Source of the DNA: Lomentospora prolificans
Lineage: Eukaryota; Ascomycota; Sordariomycetes; Microascales; Microascaceae
Length of the DNA: 64,000 nucleotides
Reading direction: 5' to 3'
Assembly: GCA_029532625.1 (NCBI GenBank)
Contig: JARFXM010000007.1
Span: forward strand, 682,001 to 746,000
Part shown: one piece after another, positions 36,899-48,588 of the stretch
Position numbering within the stretch: position 1 is the first letter of the stretch
Layout of the letters: every line of letters starts with the position of its first letter
The notes under the pieces: model-generated
Database searches by the model: none
What the model saw: only the letters and a program-made list of their open reading frames with translations
What the model was told of the DNA's origin: nothing
Program-made: the position numbers and the translations under genes

Positions 36899-38396
36899 TT
36901 AGGCCGTGGCAGCAATCGCTCCGTCCACCTTCCTCTTCTTCAGGGCCGATGCATCGACCTGGGGGCTGTCCGTGATCATCTCGTCGCTGTCAGGAACAAC
37001 GTTGAGGCCGCTGACGACGGGGAAAGGAGTGAGCACTTGGCTAATATCGCCCCACCACTTCTCGCCGAATCTCCTGTACCAGTCAACAGTGATTGCAAGA
37101 CCCTCGGCGAAACTAGTCTTCTGCTCCCAGCCTAGGTTCCTAAGCTTGGTTCCGTCCACGGCGTATCGGTGGTCATTGAAGGGACGGTCGTGAGTGTACT
37201 TGACCCACTTGCGGAACTCCTCCTCGCTGTCGTGGGGTATCTTCATCTCAGTCAGGAGCTTCCTGCAGATGTCGATGTTGGCGATCTCATCGTATGAGCC
37301 GACGTTGTAGATGTGGCCAAGCTCGCCCTTGTGGAGAATGGTATCGAACGCGTCGGCAGCGTCGCCTGCGAAAAGATAGCGGCGGGTCGGGCTGCCGTCT
37401 CCGTGGAGCACGAGAGGTTTGTTGCGGTTCAACAAGCAGGTGAACTTGGGAATGATCTCTGCCAAACAGTTAATTTTCGTGCGCCAGTCTCAGAAAGGGC
37501 AGGCTGAGCACGCCGCCGCGTAGGCCAAGCAGGGAGCCGAGTTCATGACTTACTCTCGGGGAACTGGTGGGGACCATAGACGTTGTTACTGCGTACGATG
37601 ATGACGGGGAGCTTGAAGCTCTTCTGGTACGAGTGAACCATCATCTCGGCCGCAGCCTTGGAGGCGGCGTATGGGTTGGTAGGAGCGAGGATGCTGGATT
37701 CAACCAAGTCATCGGCATCGTCCATGACTTCTCCGTACACCTCATCGGTGGAGATGTGAATGAAGCGCTTGATGCCGCACTTCTTCGCGCTCTCAAGCAT
37801 CACGTGGGTACCATATACATTGGTGTAGGTGAAGCTGTAAGAGTTGCCGAAGCTCAAGTCGACGTGAGACTGAGCGGCGAAGTGGAAGACGGTGTCGATC
37901 TTGTGGCGTTCCATGCAGCTGACGACCTCGAGGGGGTTGGTGATATCTCCGTGGTAAAAGGTGAAGTTGTGCTTATCGTTGAGCGCGCGCGTGTTGTTGA
38001 GGGAAGAGCAGTAGTCGAGCTTGTCAAACGAGACAATGTTGTAGGCATTGGGGTAGGTGAGAGTGAGGTGACGAACGAGCCAGCACGCACTGAGTTTGCC
38101 GACCAGGAGCTGTTAGTTTCCAAACGACTCTCCGTCGTTATGGACTCGGCTGGGATTGTGAACATACATGAAGCCGGCACCACCAGTGATCATAATGTTC
38201 TTCACATCGGGAAGAGGCTCGAACTGGGTGGTTCCCTTGAGGACGGGAGACTCCTTCCAGACGCCGAAGTCCTCGAAGAACTTAGAGTGGCCGTTGGCTT
38301 TGCGACAAGAGTCAGTACACTGCATCTGCAAAGAGTGATGGGGATTTGCATACCACCGTTGGTACCGTTGGTACCATTGCCGTTAGGATGCGCCAT
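36899..38396 (-). CDS. NDP-sugar 4,6-dehydratase (UDP-/dTDP-glucose 4,6-dehydratase-like)
   Basis: Four exons: 38396-38354, 38297-38168, 38089-37554 and 37458-36899, giving 422 aa. Phases agree at every junction and restore conserved text across them (GGAGFIACWLVRH; GPHQFPEKIIPKF). ITGGAGFI at 51-58 is the NAD-binding Rossmann loop. STDEVYGE at 171-178 has the Thr and the Asp-Glu pair typical of 4,6-dehydratases. PYAASKAA gives catalytic Tyr198 and Lys202. YLFAGDAADAF and YNVGS follow in the sugar-binding part. The enzyme makes the 4-keto-6-deoxy sugar nucleotide. In some fungi such an enzyme starts UDP-rhamnose formation. No epimerase-reductase partner is visible here. The N-terminus is Asn/Gly-rich and the C-terminus basic. 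Confidence 0.92.
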
Positions 38397-41300
38397 TGTG
38401 CCGGAATGCTAGATATTCAAGAGGTTGATGACGAGGAAATGGAAGCTCGCTTGACAGAAGGCAAGTCCAACTGCAGGGCAAATGTGCGGTGAAGCAGAAG
38501 AGATGTTTCGCGTCAGAAAGACCTGGAATGGAATGCGGTGTGTGTAGGAACAAGTAGGTAAAGGACCAGACGGGGTATATGTTTCTCGAAAGAAAAAAAA
38601 AAGCCCCAGGGAGGGAGGTAGCGGTGGTATGCTTGGAGGCTGGAGGAGACCCAGAGGATGTGGGGTTATTAGCAAAGGTGAGGAGGGAAGGGAAAGAGGA
38701 TCGACGCGGAGCTGAGCAAGGAAATAGGGTATCGGCGCAGGGAGCAACTGTAAATCAATATTTGAGAAACGTCAAGAGCTGGGGCAGGGATGATTCTTGT
38801 GTATTGCAATTGGACTATTGTATGGGCGCGGGAATGACGCTCCTTGGTCAAGGGTGAGAAGATTGCATCGCTTCTCTTTCCCCTTCCCCCTTTCCTCCTC
38901 GGGAACGGCAACCGCCACCGCAAGGCTCAAGCGACGGTGACACCTTCCCCCTGAGATGACACCCGAGTTTCTCAAGGGATGGGTCCAGGGAGACGCTACT
39001 CCGAGATACCTCGACACACGATCCCGACGATTGCTATTCTGATGGAGAGACAGAAACAAGAAAAAAAAATAGCTTGTGTTTTGAGATACGAAGGACTACA
39101 TGGGATACGATGGACAGGGGTGTACTGCAGGCTCAATTACGAAGTAGCATGAGACTGTGAAGTTGGGGTGGGCTACAAAATGTGCTTCCCTGAAAGTAGG
39201 GTTAGTACATGGTGATGATAGGCCAGCCATGTCAAAAAAGACCACCATGGACGTTGTTATCGGGTCGAGGTCTGCGATTGTGGCCAACAAGACAAGCAGT
39301 TACTTTGCTGTTGCGGAGCTCTCCTAACACTAGTACCAAATCTTGGACTCCTGAAGTCGCTAGCGTTGAGGGTTCCGTAGGCCAAAAAGGAAGGCATTTT
39401 TATTCCCCCTTATTTCACTATTCCAATAGTGTCGAGAAGAATCCTCCACAGCGCTGCTCCGAAGGGGAATTCCGCCCAAGAGAGACATGAGATACGAGTC
39501 TAGCAGGCGAACGTGGGACGTTATCGCACTTCCAATGAGAGCTCGGGGATATCGTCTGAATGATTTGAAACAAAAAAAACCTGATCAAATTCGCAACCAC
39601 AGAAATTTGCTTTTTTTTTCACAGGAGGATTTTGAACACGGCACTGTGTCACCATTGAGGGCTGTTGCGAATAAGGTTGACTTTGCTCTCTGTGGGGGTT
39701 GTAAGATGACATAGATTGCAACGTCAAGGCGTGGCCCTCTCTTCGTTGGAGGGTATGTGGGCCGGATGGAAGGATGGTGAAACAAGCCTGTCGATGATAA
39801 TACTTCAACGCTAACGACTCAAGCGTGAAAAAGACACCAAGGGGCAAAGTTGAAGGGGCTGAAAATATGGATTGGCGGTTTGTGACCATGGCTACTTCAT
39901 TGGCACCATTCAACATGATCACTGATGTGTCCTTACCCGCAATACCCCTATTTCCACAATCTTTCCATGGCAAGGACCCACAGGTCCCTGGTCGACACGC
40001 AATGACCCTCGTGTAGTGACGAACGAAGCCTGAGGCGACCCATGTACCTCAGTGTACAAGTCCGTACAAATGACAATGGGTGCGAGTTCCGGCTGGGAAA
40101 TCGAGGTTTTGGAGAGGGTGTTCGACTCTGCTATTACGAGGAATGTTCAAAACTTTGACTGAGAGGAGGCGAGATGAGGCAGATATTTGGAGAATTCCAC
40201 CAGTGGCCTGTGAGCAGTGGAAGGGAGAAGTCTGGGGCCTAATGAGCCGCCTCAAGCACCAGCGATCATGGTGTTGAGCCAAGACGAGGGAGAGAAGTGC
40301 TAGACCTCGTGTTGCCCGTTAAAGCATCTCCATTTCACGTTGAGCTGCTATCCCAGTCAATTGGTTGGTTCTCCAATTATCGAGCTTGACCCGAAGGAAC
40401 GCTAGTGCAGGAAAATGTGCCCAAGTCCAGACCACTTTACTTTCGTACCTCAACTCCGAATAGTCATACCCACACTTTTGATCTTATCTAGTGGACATGT
40501 TCAGTGGCATGTTCCTCCAACCTTTAAACCCCTGAGACTCCCAAGCATTCGTGGCGTCGTTGGAGGCATTCGCGGCAGTCCGTCCTCTGCCCCAAGATCG
40601 TCCGCTATGACTTGGTTTCGAAAGAACCCACGCTTGAACCCGTCCCAGTACTCTGAGTTCCCACGACACCGGGAGGTGTTCAGAAGGGGTCTATCTCTCG
40701 GGCTACGTACTGCTCATATAAGTCAGAAAGCCAGACTGGTTACGGGTACACACAGGCTGGACTTTACTTCAACGCCGCGCATGCTTTCACCGCCCGACTT
40801 TTTGTATTTTCCTCTCTACCTCGGAGGGAAAGGAACCCGAAGGTTCCCCTTTTAGAAGCCAACGCCCGATGCTCAGTGGTCTCTGAAAACGAAGCCTCCC
40901 CTGCCCATGAACTAGCCGGTAAGCTTGACAGCTTGAGCGTATGAAAAACACGAGACTGGATGCAGGATGCCATCCAATTTTAGTCGACTCCGTGCCGCTG
41001 AGCACATGTCGTGTGCTTTATCTATTTGCCCTGTGACAACTATAATAAAAACAAACTCCCCACGCACAACCCTTTAGAAATCGAAAACCTGGGATTCTGA
41101 TACGAGTGAAGGATTTCCCCCCCGTTGAGTCAAGACCCGGCTCACTTCAACCTTGGGTGGTCTCTCAGACCGGGAGAAAAGTAGGGAACACGCCTGCCCG
41201 AAGGTGACTACCGGCTAAGCAATTGTCCTTCCGCTCCGTATTCCGTCGTTTGTTCTTGGGAAAGGTGCAGACAACCGCGCTACAAGTCCATAGAAAGAGC

Positions 41301-41929
41301 CAGGGTGTCAAATGCAGATCACTCATGATTACAGTGAAGTTGGGGCGGGCTGAAAGGTACGAATCTGTACGGTAAGATACATGAGTGATGTTGCATGAAA
41401 TAGTATCAGCTATTATTGGATATAGCCCTTTCTCACTAGCACCCTCTTTCCGAATCGGGCGCTTGTCTCAAAGCAAGATACGAAGTAACTTGTAAAACAA
41501 TGTTCCAATCCTTGACGCTGCAATTCCGAGCACTGACGCCTCCCCATCAGATCAATTGTCAGCAAGTGGGAAAAGGAGCCTCCTGCGCCTGGGTGGTACC
41601 GCCCCCCCCGACTGCCCCTCGACTAGCGGGAAATTGACGCCCCAATATAACTATTTTGCTTGGGACGCGACATCGAAAAAGCGTAATCCACGCCTTGTCT
41701 CCTTCCTGATAATCGCCTCGTCACATCTCGTGAACTCCGAAACTGTCCGTCCTCAGTAGCTGTCGCCCAACTCGACGGAGAGGAATTCCGGAACGCGTAC
41801 TATTGTGTGGCTGGATAATATACGGATCTTCAACAAACTTGGCGTATAAACCGCCTCAGTCAAGTTTCTTCTAAAGTCATTCATCAGGGAAATTCTTCGC
41901 CCCTCAAGATATCTCGAGAATTCTTCACA
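38397..41929. other. 3.5-kb divergent intergenic region
   Basis: This lies between the divergent dehydratase and SLC35-like transporter. ORFs to about 150 codons (for example 39521-39973 minus, 40415-40855 plus) look like chance. No motif, tRNA or repeat of note beyond short A and C runs. Confidence 0.55.
41845..41850 (+). promoter_or_regulatory. TATA-like element of the transporter gene
   Basis: TATAAA 80 bp before the transporter start codon, flanked by GC-rich DNA. A plausible core promoter element by position. Confidence 0.45.
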
Positions 41930-43304
41930 ATGGTGGATCCTTCTGGCAGCTCGGCACCCCGGTCACCATCGCTCTCATCATCGACAACGATGGACGATCA
42001 CGAGAAGCTCGTGATGGAAATGTCCGAGTTGGACGACAACGGCAACCCGAGAAAATCGACGGATCTAGAGTTCAACGACGGCGAGGAAAAGGAGACTCTC
42101 TTGCCCCAGGGCACCGAGAAGCCCGCCGAGCCAGAGAAGTCAAGTTTCAAGGCCGCATTGACATGGATGGTCATCAACACTTTGGCGACTGTTGGCATCG
42201 TACGTATTTCATGAGCCCGATCACTCGAGCTGCAGCAATGGGACTAACCATGCCGTAGGTCTTCACGAACAAGGCGATTTTCTCTGATCCCCAGTTCAAG
42301 CTCTGCCAGCTCAGCTTCGCCTGTTTCCACTTCGTTGTGACATTCCTCACCCTCTACATGTTCTCACGGCCTCCGTTCAACAAGTTTACCCCTCGCCGAG
42401 TTCCTTTCAGAACGATGCTGCCGCTCTGCGTCACCATGTGCCTAAACGTCATCCTTCCCAACTTTTCCCTCGCGTTCTCGTCTGTCACGTTCTACCAGCT
42501 CGCGCGAATCCTCCTCACGCCATCCGTCGCGCTGATGAACTTCGTCATGTACCGAGCCACTCTTCCCCGGAAAGCTGTGCTCACCCTGATCCCAGTTTGC
42601 CTGGGAGTTGGCGTGGTATCGTACTACGACTCCCTCCCCACAGACAACGCCAACGTCAAGACAACTTCCCCTCTCGGTGTCATATTTGCCTTCTCTGGTG
42701 TTTTTGCGTCGTCGTTGTACACCGTCTGGATCGGAAGCTATCACCGTAAGCTCGAGATGAACAGCATGCAATTGCTCTTCAACCAGGCGCCTTGGAGCGC
42801 ATTCCTCCTTCTCTATGTTATTCCCTTTGTCGATACTTTCCCCCAAGTTTCTCAGACTTCGCTGAACAGATGGCTCATGATCCTCCTGGTGAGTTTTGCC
42901 TTCCCTCCACACTGTGCCTCAAAATGCATTACGTGGACCCTGTGGATCCTCAAGCGAATGTAGTATCACTAACATTCCTCGGCGCAGTCCGGTGTCTTCG
43001 CGTCCCTCATCAACATTTCACAATTCTTCATTATCGCACAGACCGGCGCTGTGTCAAGCACGGTAGTTGGCCATCTCAAAACTTGCACCATCGTTGCCCT
43101 CGGTTGGATCGTTTCTGGCCGCCCGATCGGCGATAAGTCTATCTTTGGTGTTGTCATGGCCATCGGCGGCATTACGATGTACGACCACGTCCCCACTCTT
43201 TGATTGCTTATTTTCCTTTCACGTTCGCTAACCTGGCCTCGTACAGGTACTATGTCGTTATGACCAAGCACAACAAGGCCAAGGCCAGCCAGAACGTGAA
43301 ATAA
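41930..43304 (+). CDS. SLC35/TPT-family nucleotide-sugar or triose-phosphate-type transporter
   Basis: Four exons: 41930-42199, 42259-42888, 42988-43178 and 43247-43304, giving 382 aa. The last two junctions restore GGITMYYVVMTKHNKAKASQ. After an acidic cytosolic N-terminus (about 75 residues), hydrophobic segments run to the end. Conserved features of the drug/metabolite transporter superfamily's TPT branch include VFTNKAIF, LCQLSFACFHF, NFSLAFSSVTFYQLARILLTP and TGAVSSTVVGHLKTC near the C-terminus. The family sits in Golgi, ER or plastid membranes and exchanges phosphorylated sugars or nucleotide sugars. The substrate cannot be read from sequence. It is divergent from an NDP-sugar dehydratase, 3.5 kb away. 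Confidence 0.88.
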
Positions 43305-44458
43305 TTTCCCACGTATCGACTGACTCCGCCGCACACCCGTTTTGAAACAACTGCGCGGCTCATGCGCTATCCTTGGAAGCGCCCCTCCCGATCTACGGGC
43401 TTTTCTTCCATGTTTATAAATTTGATTCTCACAAACCGTTCTGCCTTCCATGTTGGATTCTCCTACATAATTTTTCTTTCCTGGCGTTTGAGGCGTAGGT
43501 GTAGACTGAGGCTGAGGGTTTCAATTTTCCGCTGGATCCATCTAATGCCCACACACCTCTTAATGGCTGGGCTTCGTTTGGCACGGGTGGGGAAGGGCGA
43601 GGTGGTACCGCCTAATGTGTCTCGGGTATGCCGTGCAAACAATCGGCAAAGCGGAGAGTTAGGCTCTCCCAATTTGTGAAGTTCTGTTTCGGGCGAAGAT
43701 GTATGAAGCATGGCTGGTTGGTTCAGCGCCATTTGCTTGCTACACTAGATGTGTGCAATGTGCTATTACAACAAAAAATACAAGAATATAATATATATAT
43801 TTTAAAAAAAACAAAAAGAAAAGAAAAAAGAAAAAGGAACCACAAAATCAGACGTTGCTATTGTGTTGAACTACCTTCGTACAGTGTCTTGCTTCGACAA
43901 GTGTCCCATTTGTCCATACATACCGAGGTAGTACGTCGTGCTGGAATCCTTGGTCTCTGAGGTTTCTGATCAACGGCCGCGGTCGCATGGTTGATTCCCG
44001 TGCCAGGCGCACCTGCTGTCTGGGAGTGGCGAGATCGCCGGTTCTGCACACCGCACTAAGACGATAATGTCCTTTTTGATAGAGGAGTCGTATTGCTTTT
44101 ATGCCTATATAACATACATTGGTGTTTTATACGATATGATGTCTCGCTCACATCCAGCTATTGTCCTCTGAACTGGCCTGAAACGCATCCTACAATGAGG
44201 CATGTAATAGTGAAGCAACTTTTTAGAGGACCGCCTAGTAGTCTCCGAAAGAAAATTACCAAAAGCATAGAAGGTAAACCCACTAAAGGCTAGCTGCTAC
44301 ACAGAGCACTAGAAACAAAGGAATATGACATGGTAGAAGTGTTCAATTTTTTATTAAAAAGGGATGCGGATGTTCATGATTTACCACAGCAGGAGCGTGA
44401 CTTGGTATTAAAGGATGCAAGAAGCAAGAAATAGTGGGAAAGAAAAAACAATGCCACC
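43305..44458. other. Convergent 3' region between transporter and RPF1
   Basis: No coding exon seen. AT-rich (43780-43860 has TATATATATTTTAAAAAAAA), consistent with 3' ends. No gene-like motif on either strand. Confidence 0.6.
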
Positions 44459-45727
44459 CTACAAGTTGAACCGTTTCCGATCCTTTTCCATCTTGGCCTT
44501 CCACGCCCACTGCACGGCGTCCTCTCCCTGGCTGCCTGCCCAACCGACGCCCTTGTCTACCCTCCTCAGCTTCATGGCGAAGCGAGGGCCGAGCTCCTGG
44601 AGGCCTACCCGGATACCTTCTACGCCAGCCATGGGCTTTCCATCCTCATCGGCAATTGACTTTTCCGAGTCCTTGAATATGTACCGGTGACGGCGGACAA
44701 AGATGAAGTCGCGCTGGTTGTGGAAGCAGACCACTTGGCGGCCCTCAAATTCGGGCCTGATGGGGAAGAGGGTTGTGAGAACGCGGGCGGTGAGGATACC
44801 GAGAGGGGTAGAGAAGCCATTTAGGAGAAGCTCGGGCCAGTGTTCGGTGGGATTACCGTGGCCGGGGAGCTTCTTGCCAGTCATCCAGGAGCCTGGGGTG
44901 ATGCTGAAGGTGAGGGTGGGGCCGGCAGGGAGGTGGACGATTGAGAGACCGGAGGGGACCTTTTGGTCCTCGTGGAGGAGGACAACGGAGGTGTATTCGC
45001 GGTTAGAGGCGAACTTGGCGATTTCACGGAGAGAGTATTTGTGTCCGTAGCGATGGGAGGAGCGGGGAACGTAGTTGCTGTTGGGGAAGAGGGTGCAGAG
45101 GAGCTGGGCTTCCTCGTGGAGGGTGCTGCGGAGACCCGTGGTGACGAGGGTCTTGGGGACAAGAGGAGGGTCGTCGGTGAAGAGGGTTGGGAATTTGGTG
45201 ACGAGGGATGTTGGCGCGAGATCAATCGCTGTGCTAGTCGTAGAGGGCGCAACGGAGGGCGCAGCACTACTGTCCCTTTGTCGTTGCTGCTTCGCCCGCT
45301 TCTTCTCTACCGCTTTCCTCCTCTCCTCCTCTTCCTCGCTATCGTCCTCCAGCATGCTGTCGTAGCCATCTTCTTCTCCTCCGTCTTCCTCTTCGCCGTC
45401 GACGTCGTTCATTTCCGCGTCTAGGGCCTCGATTTCAGCAGCGAGCCGTTTCCTCCGTAGTTGTTCGACATTGACTTGCACGCCGAGGCTGTCGTCGTCT
45501 ACATCATCCCACACTCGCTTCTTGTCAATGGTGAGCGGCTTGTTCTTTTCTAACCTCTGGCGGCGGAGCTCTGGGTCTTCTTTTTCTTCCTTCCGCCTCC
45601 GCATGCGCTCATCTCGGCGGTCCTTTGATCTCCTCTTCTTCTGCTCGACGAAGAGGTCTTGGCGCTTCAGCTTGTTGCCGGTCTTGAGGGAGAGGGAGGC
45701 GTTGGAAGAGCCCTTGCCGGACCCCAT
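44459..45727 (-). CDS. RPF1: Ribosome production factor 1 (Brix-domain protein)
   Basis: Single exon, 422 aa. Rpf1 is a nucleolar 60S assembly factor in early pre-rRNA processing. The N-terminus (residues about 1-65) is rich in Lys/Arg (GNKLKRQDLFVEQKKRRSKD), followed by an acidic linker (GEEEDGGEEDGYDSMLEDD). The Brix domain begins near 190, including LVTTGLRSTLHEEAQLLC and HLPAGPTLTFSI. It ends with the strongly conserved VVCFHNQRDFIFVRRHRYIF, the Brix C-terminal motif, then LQELGPRFAMKLRRVDKG. Length is usual for fungal Rpf1. It shares a 0.6-kb divergent promoter with glycyl-tRNA synthetase. Confidence 0.95.
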   Translation of the reverse strand: MGSGKGSSNASLSLKTGNKLKRQDLFVEQKKRRSKDRRDERMRRRKEEKEDPELRRQRLEKNKPLTIDKKRVWDDVDDDSLGVQVNVEQLRRKRLAAEIEALDAEMNDVDGEEEDGGEEDGYDSMLEDDSEEEEERRKAVEKKRAKQQRQRDSSAAPSVAPSTTSTAIDLAPTSLVTKFPTLFTDDPPLVPKTLVTTGLRSTLHEEAQLLCTLFPNSNYVPRSSHRYGHKYSLREIAKFASNREYTSVVLLHEDQKVPSGLSIVHLPAGPTLTFSITPGSWMTGKKLPGHGNPTEHWPELLLNGFSTPLGILTARVLTTLFPIRPEFEGRQVVCFHNQRDFIFVRRHRYIFKDSEKSIADEDGKPMAGVEGIRVGLQELGPRFAMKLRRVDKGVGWAGSQGEDAVQWAWKAKMEKDRKRFNL

Positions 45728-46341
45728 TGCGAAGGTAGAGAGCGCGTATTGCTTCTCTTTGCTTTGGCAATCTAGATTCGACAGAGGATTGTCGAGTGTC
45801 TTGGAATATTAGAGCTCGTCAATGTCTTGGGAAGATCTTCGGGCAGAAAATAATTGACCGAAAATAAAAACAAAGGGAAAAGTAGGAGCGCTTGAAGGTA
45901 AAATGTTAGGCGGTGGCAGAAAAAATTCCGGCGATAAAAAGTCTGAAGTCGCAACTTTTTTTTCCTTCCTTTTGGAGGGGATGGAAAGTTTCTATCGATC
46001 CACCCCTCCCGTCGTGATATCGCCAATGACAGGCCTGGTGTGGTCGTTCCTGCCACCTCTACCTCTCATAAAAGAGTCACTGTGGCAACCCCGCTTCATC
46101 CTAGGTTCACGCCGCTTCTAGCCCAAGACACCGGGCCAAGCAGAATTTAGAATCGATGTGAAATCGGACACGACACAGATATTTATCAATTCGTCTCGTA
46201 AGAGTCATCGCATGCCCTCCTCCCCCATCTGCCCGCATCTGCTTCCCGCCTCCCTCTAGCGCCCTAAAGCCACCTGGTTTCCTGCGGTACCCCTCCCGCC
46301 TTTAACCTCTTCTCTCTTTTACCCCCCGTAAAAGTGAGTTG
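45728..46341. promoter_or_regulatory. Bidirectional promoter region of RPF1 and GRS1
   Basis: 614 bp between two divergent translation-related genes (ribosome assembly, tRNA charging), read outward. No clear TATA box. Short C and T runs near 46260-46320 look like a pyrimidine-rich leader of GRS1. Shared regulation is likely from the arrangement, but not shown. Confidence 0.5.
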
Positions 46342-48588
46342 ATGCAGACCATCCGCGCCCTTCCGTCTCGAACTCTCTTCTTTTCTTCTTGCTGCAGGGA
46401 CAGCACCCGGCTTGCCAGGCTTCAACATTTTCGACCCCGCTACTTCAACACCGCGAATAACCCTACCTACGCCGCCCAATTCAAGGCGCGTACCAAGTTA
46501 CAAGGCAAAATGGCTTCCACCGCGACCACGCTCAAGGGCCAGCCCCTCGACCGCGCCCTCCTCGACCAGACCCTGCGCCGTCGCCTCTTCTACACCCCCG
46601 CTTTCGAGATCTACAATGGCGTTGCCGGTCTCTACGATTATGGCCCGCCCGGCTGCGCTCTGCAGGCCAACATCATTGACGTGTGGCGGAAACACTTTGT
46701 CATCGAAGAGGACATGCTCGAGGTTGACTGCACCGTGCTGACTCCCGACGAGGTCCTCAAGACCAGTGGCCACGTCGAGAAGTTTGCCGATTGGATGTGC
46801 AAGGACCCCAAGAACGGCGAGATCATGCGTGCCGACCACTTCGTCGAGGATATTCTCGAGGCAAGGCTAGCTGGTGACAAGCAGGCTCGTGGCCAAAAGG
46901 TCGAGGAAGAGGCCGAGGGCGAGGCCGATAAGAAGAAGAAGAAGAAGTCCAAGGGCAAGGCTGAGGCCGTCAAGCTCGAGGATGCCGTTGTCAAGGAGTA
47001 CGAGGAAATCCTCGCCCAGATTGACAACTATAACGGCGAGCAGCTTGGTGAGCTCATCAAGAAGCATGATCTCAAGAACCCCGCGACCGGCGTCCAGCCC
47101 TCGCCTCCCATCCCCTTCAACCTCATGTTCCAAACTGCCATTGGCCCCAGCGGTCATCTTCACGGCTACCTTCGCCCCGAGACCGCACAGGGCCAGTTCC
47201 TCAACTTCGCCAAGCTCCTCGAGTTCAACCAGAACAACATGCCCTTCGCCTCTGCCTCTATTGGCCGCTCGTATCGTAACGAAATCTCTCCCAGGGCTGG
47301 CCTCCTCCGTGTCCGTGAGTTCCTCATGGCCGAGGTCGAGCACTTTGTCGACCCCGAGGGTGGCAAGAAGCACGAGCGCTTCCACGAGGTCGAGGACGTT
47401 GAGCTTGTCCTCCTCGACCGCCATGTCCAGCTCTCTGGCAAGACTGATCTCACCAAGATGACCATCGGCGATGCCGTCAAGAACAAGGTCGTCGACAACG
47501 AGACGCTCGGCTACTTCCTTGCTCGCATCTTCCTCTTTATGAAGAAGATTGGTGTGGACGAGTCCAAGATGCGCTTCCGCCAGCACATGGCCAACGAGAT
47601 GGCGCACTACGCCGCCGACTGCTGGGATTGCGAACTTCTGACTTCTGCCGGCTGGATAGAGTGCGTTGGCTGCGCTGACCGAAGCGCCTACGACTTGAGC
47701 GTCCACGCCAAGAAGACTGGTGCTCCTCTTTACGTGCGCGAGCGCCTCGACGAGCCCAAGATCATCGAGGAGTTTGAGGTCGAGATCGACAAGAAGCAGT
47801 TTGGTCCCCGATTCAAGAAGGATGCCAAGGCCGTCCAAACTGCCCTGGAGGAGACGAGCCAAGAAGAGCGTGAGAGCTACGCCAAATCTCTTGCTGAAAA
47901 TGGCAAGGTCACCCTCAAGGTTGCTGGTGTTGGCGACGGCAATGTCGAGGTCTCTAGCGACCTCGTGAAGATCGAGCGTAAGAAGCGCACGGTCAACATT
48001 CGGGAGTACACTCCTAACGTTATCGAGCCCTCGTTCGGTATCGGCCGTATCCTCTACTCGCTCATTGAGCACAATTACTGGACTCGTGCCAGTGATGGCG
48101 GTGACGAGGCCCGAAGTGTGAGTTACTACTAGGATACATTCCGCGTGATGTACTTTAGTGAAGGTTTCCCAGCTAATATTTTGACTTGTTAGGTCCTCTC
48201 CTTCCCTCCCACGGTAGCGCCCACCAAGGTGCTTCTCGTCCCTCTTTCGACGAACGCCGCGTTCAAGCCCTTCATCACCCAGATCTCCAGGAAGCTCCGC
48301 CAGCTCGGTGTCTCGAGCAAGGTAGACGCGTCATCGGCTACGATCGGCAAGCGTTACAGCCGTAACGACGAGCTCGGCACTCCTCTCGGTGTGACGATTG
48401 ACTTCCAAACTGTCAAGGATGGCACCCTAACGCTACGTGACCGCGATTCCATGGTTCAGGTGCGTGCTGAGGAGGACAAGATTCTCGATGCCATCAAGGC
48501 GATTGTCGATGGCACCAAGACCTGGGCAGATGTCGAGAATGAACTCCCCAAGTTTGTTGGTCAGGAGTTGGAGGTTGAGGTCCGATAA
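46342..48588 (+). CDS. GRS1: Glycyl-tRNA synthetase (cytosolic and probably mitochondrial forms)
   Basis: Exon 1 46342-48117 and exon 2 48193-48588 (75-bp intron, GTGAGT to TTAG, phase 0). From the first ATG the product is 723 aa; from the in-frame ATG at 46510 it is 667 aa. The 56-residue extension is rich in Arg, Ser and Ala without acidic clusters, like a mitochondrial presequence; the shorter form would be cytosolic. It is a class II synthetase charging glycine onto tRNA-Gly. Seen: LRRRLFYTPAFEIYNGVAGLYDYGP (motif 1 region), GPSGHLHGYLRPETAQGQF, FASASIGRSYRNEISPRAGL (motif 2), and EPSFGIGRILYSLIEHNY (motif 3). The C-terminal anticodon-binding domain begins near SFPPTVAPTKVLLVPLS. A Lys-rich eukaryotic insertion sits at about residue 195. 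Confidence 0.95.

Noticed and set aside
46867..48072. A 401-codon minus-strand ORF
   Set aside because: It is antisense to glycyl-tRNA synthetase, a by-product of GC-rich third positions.
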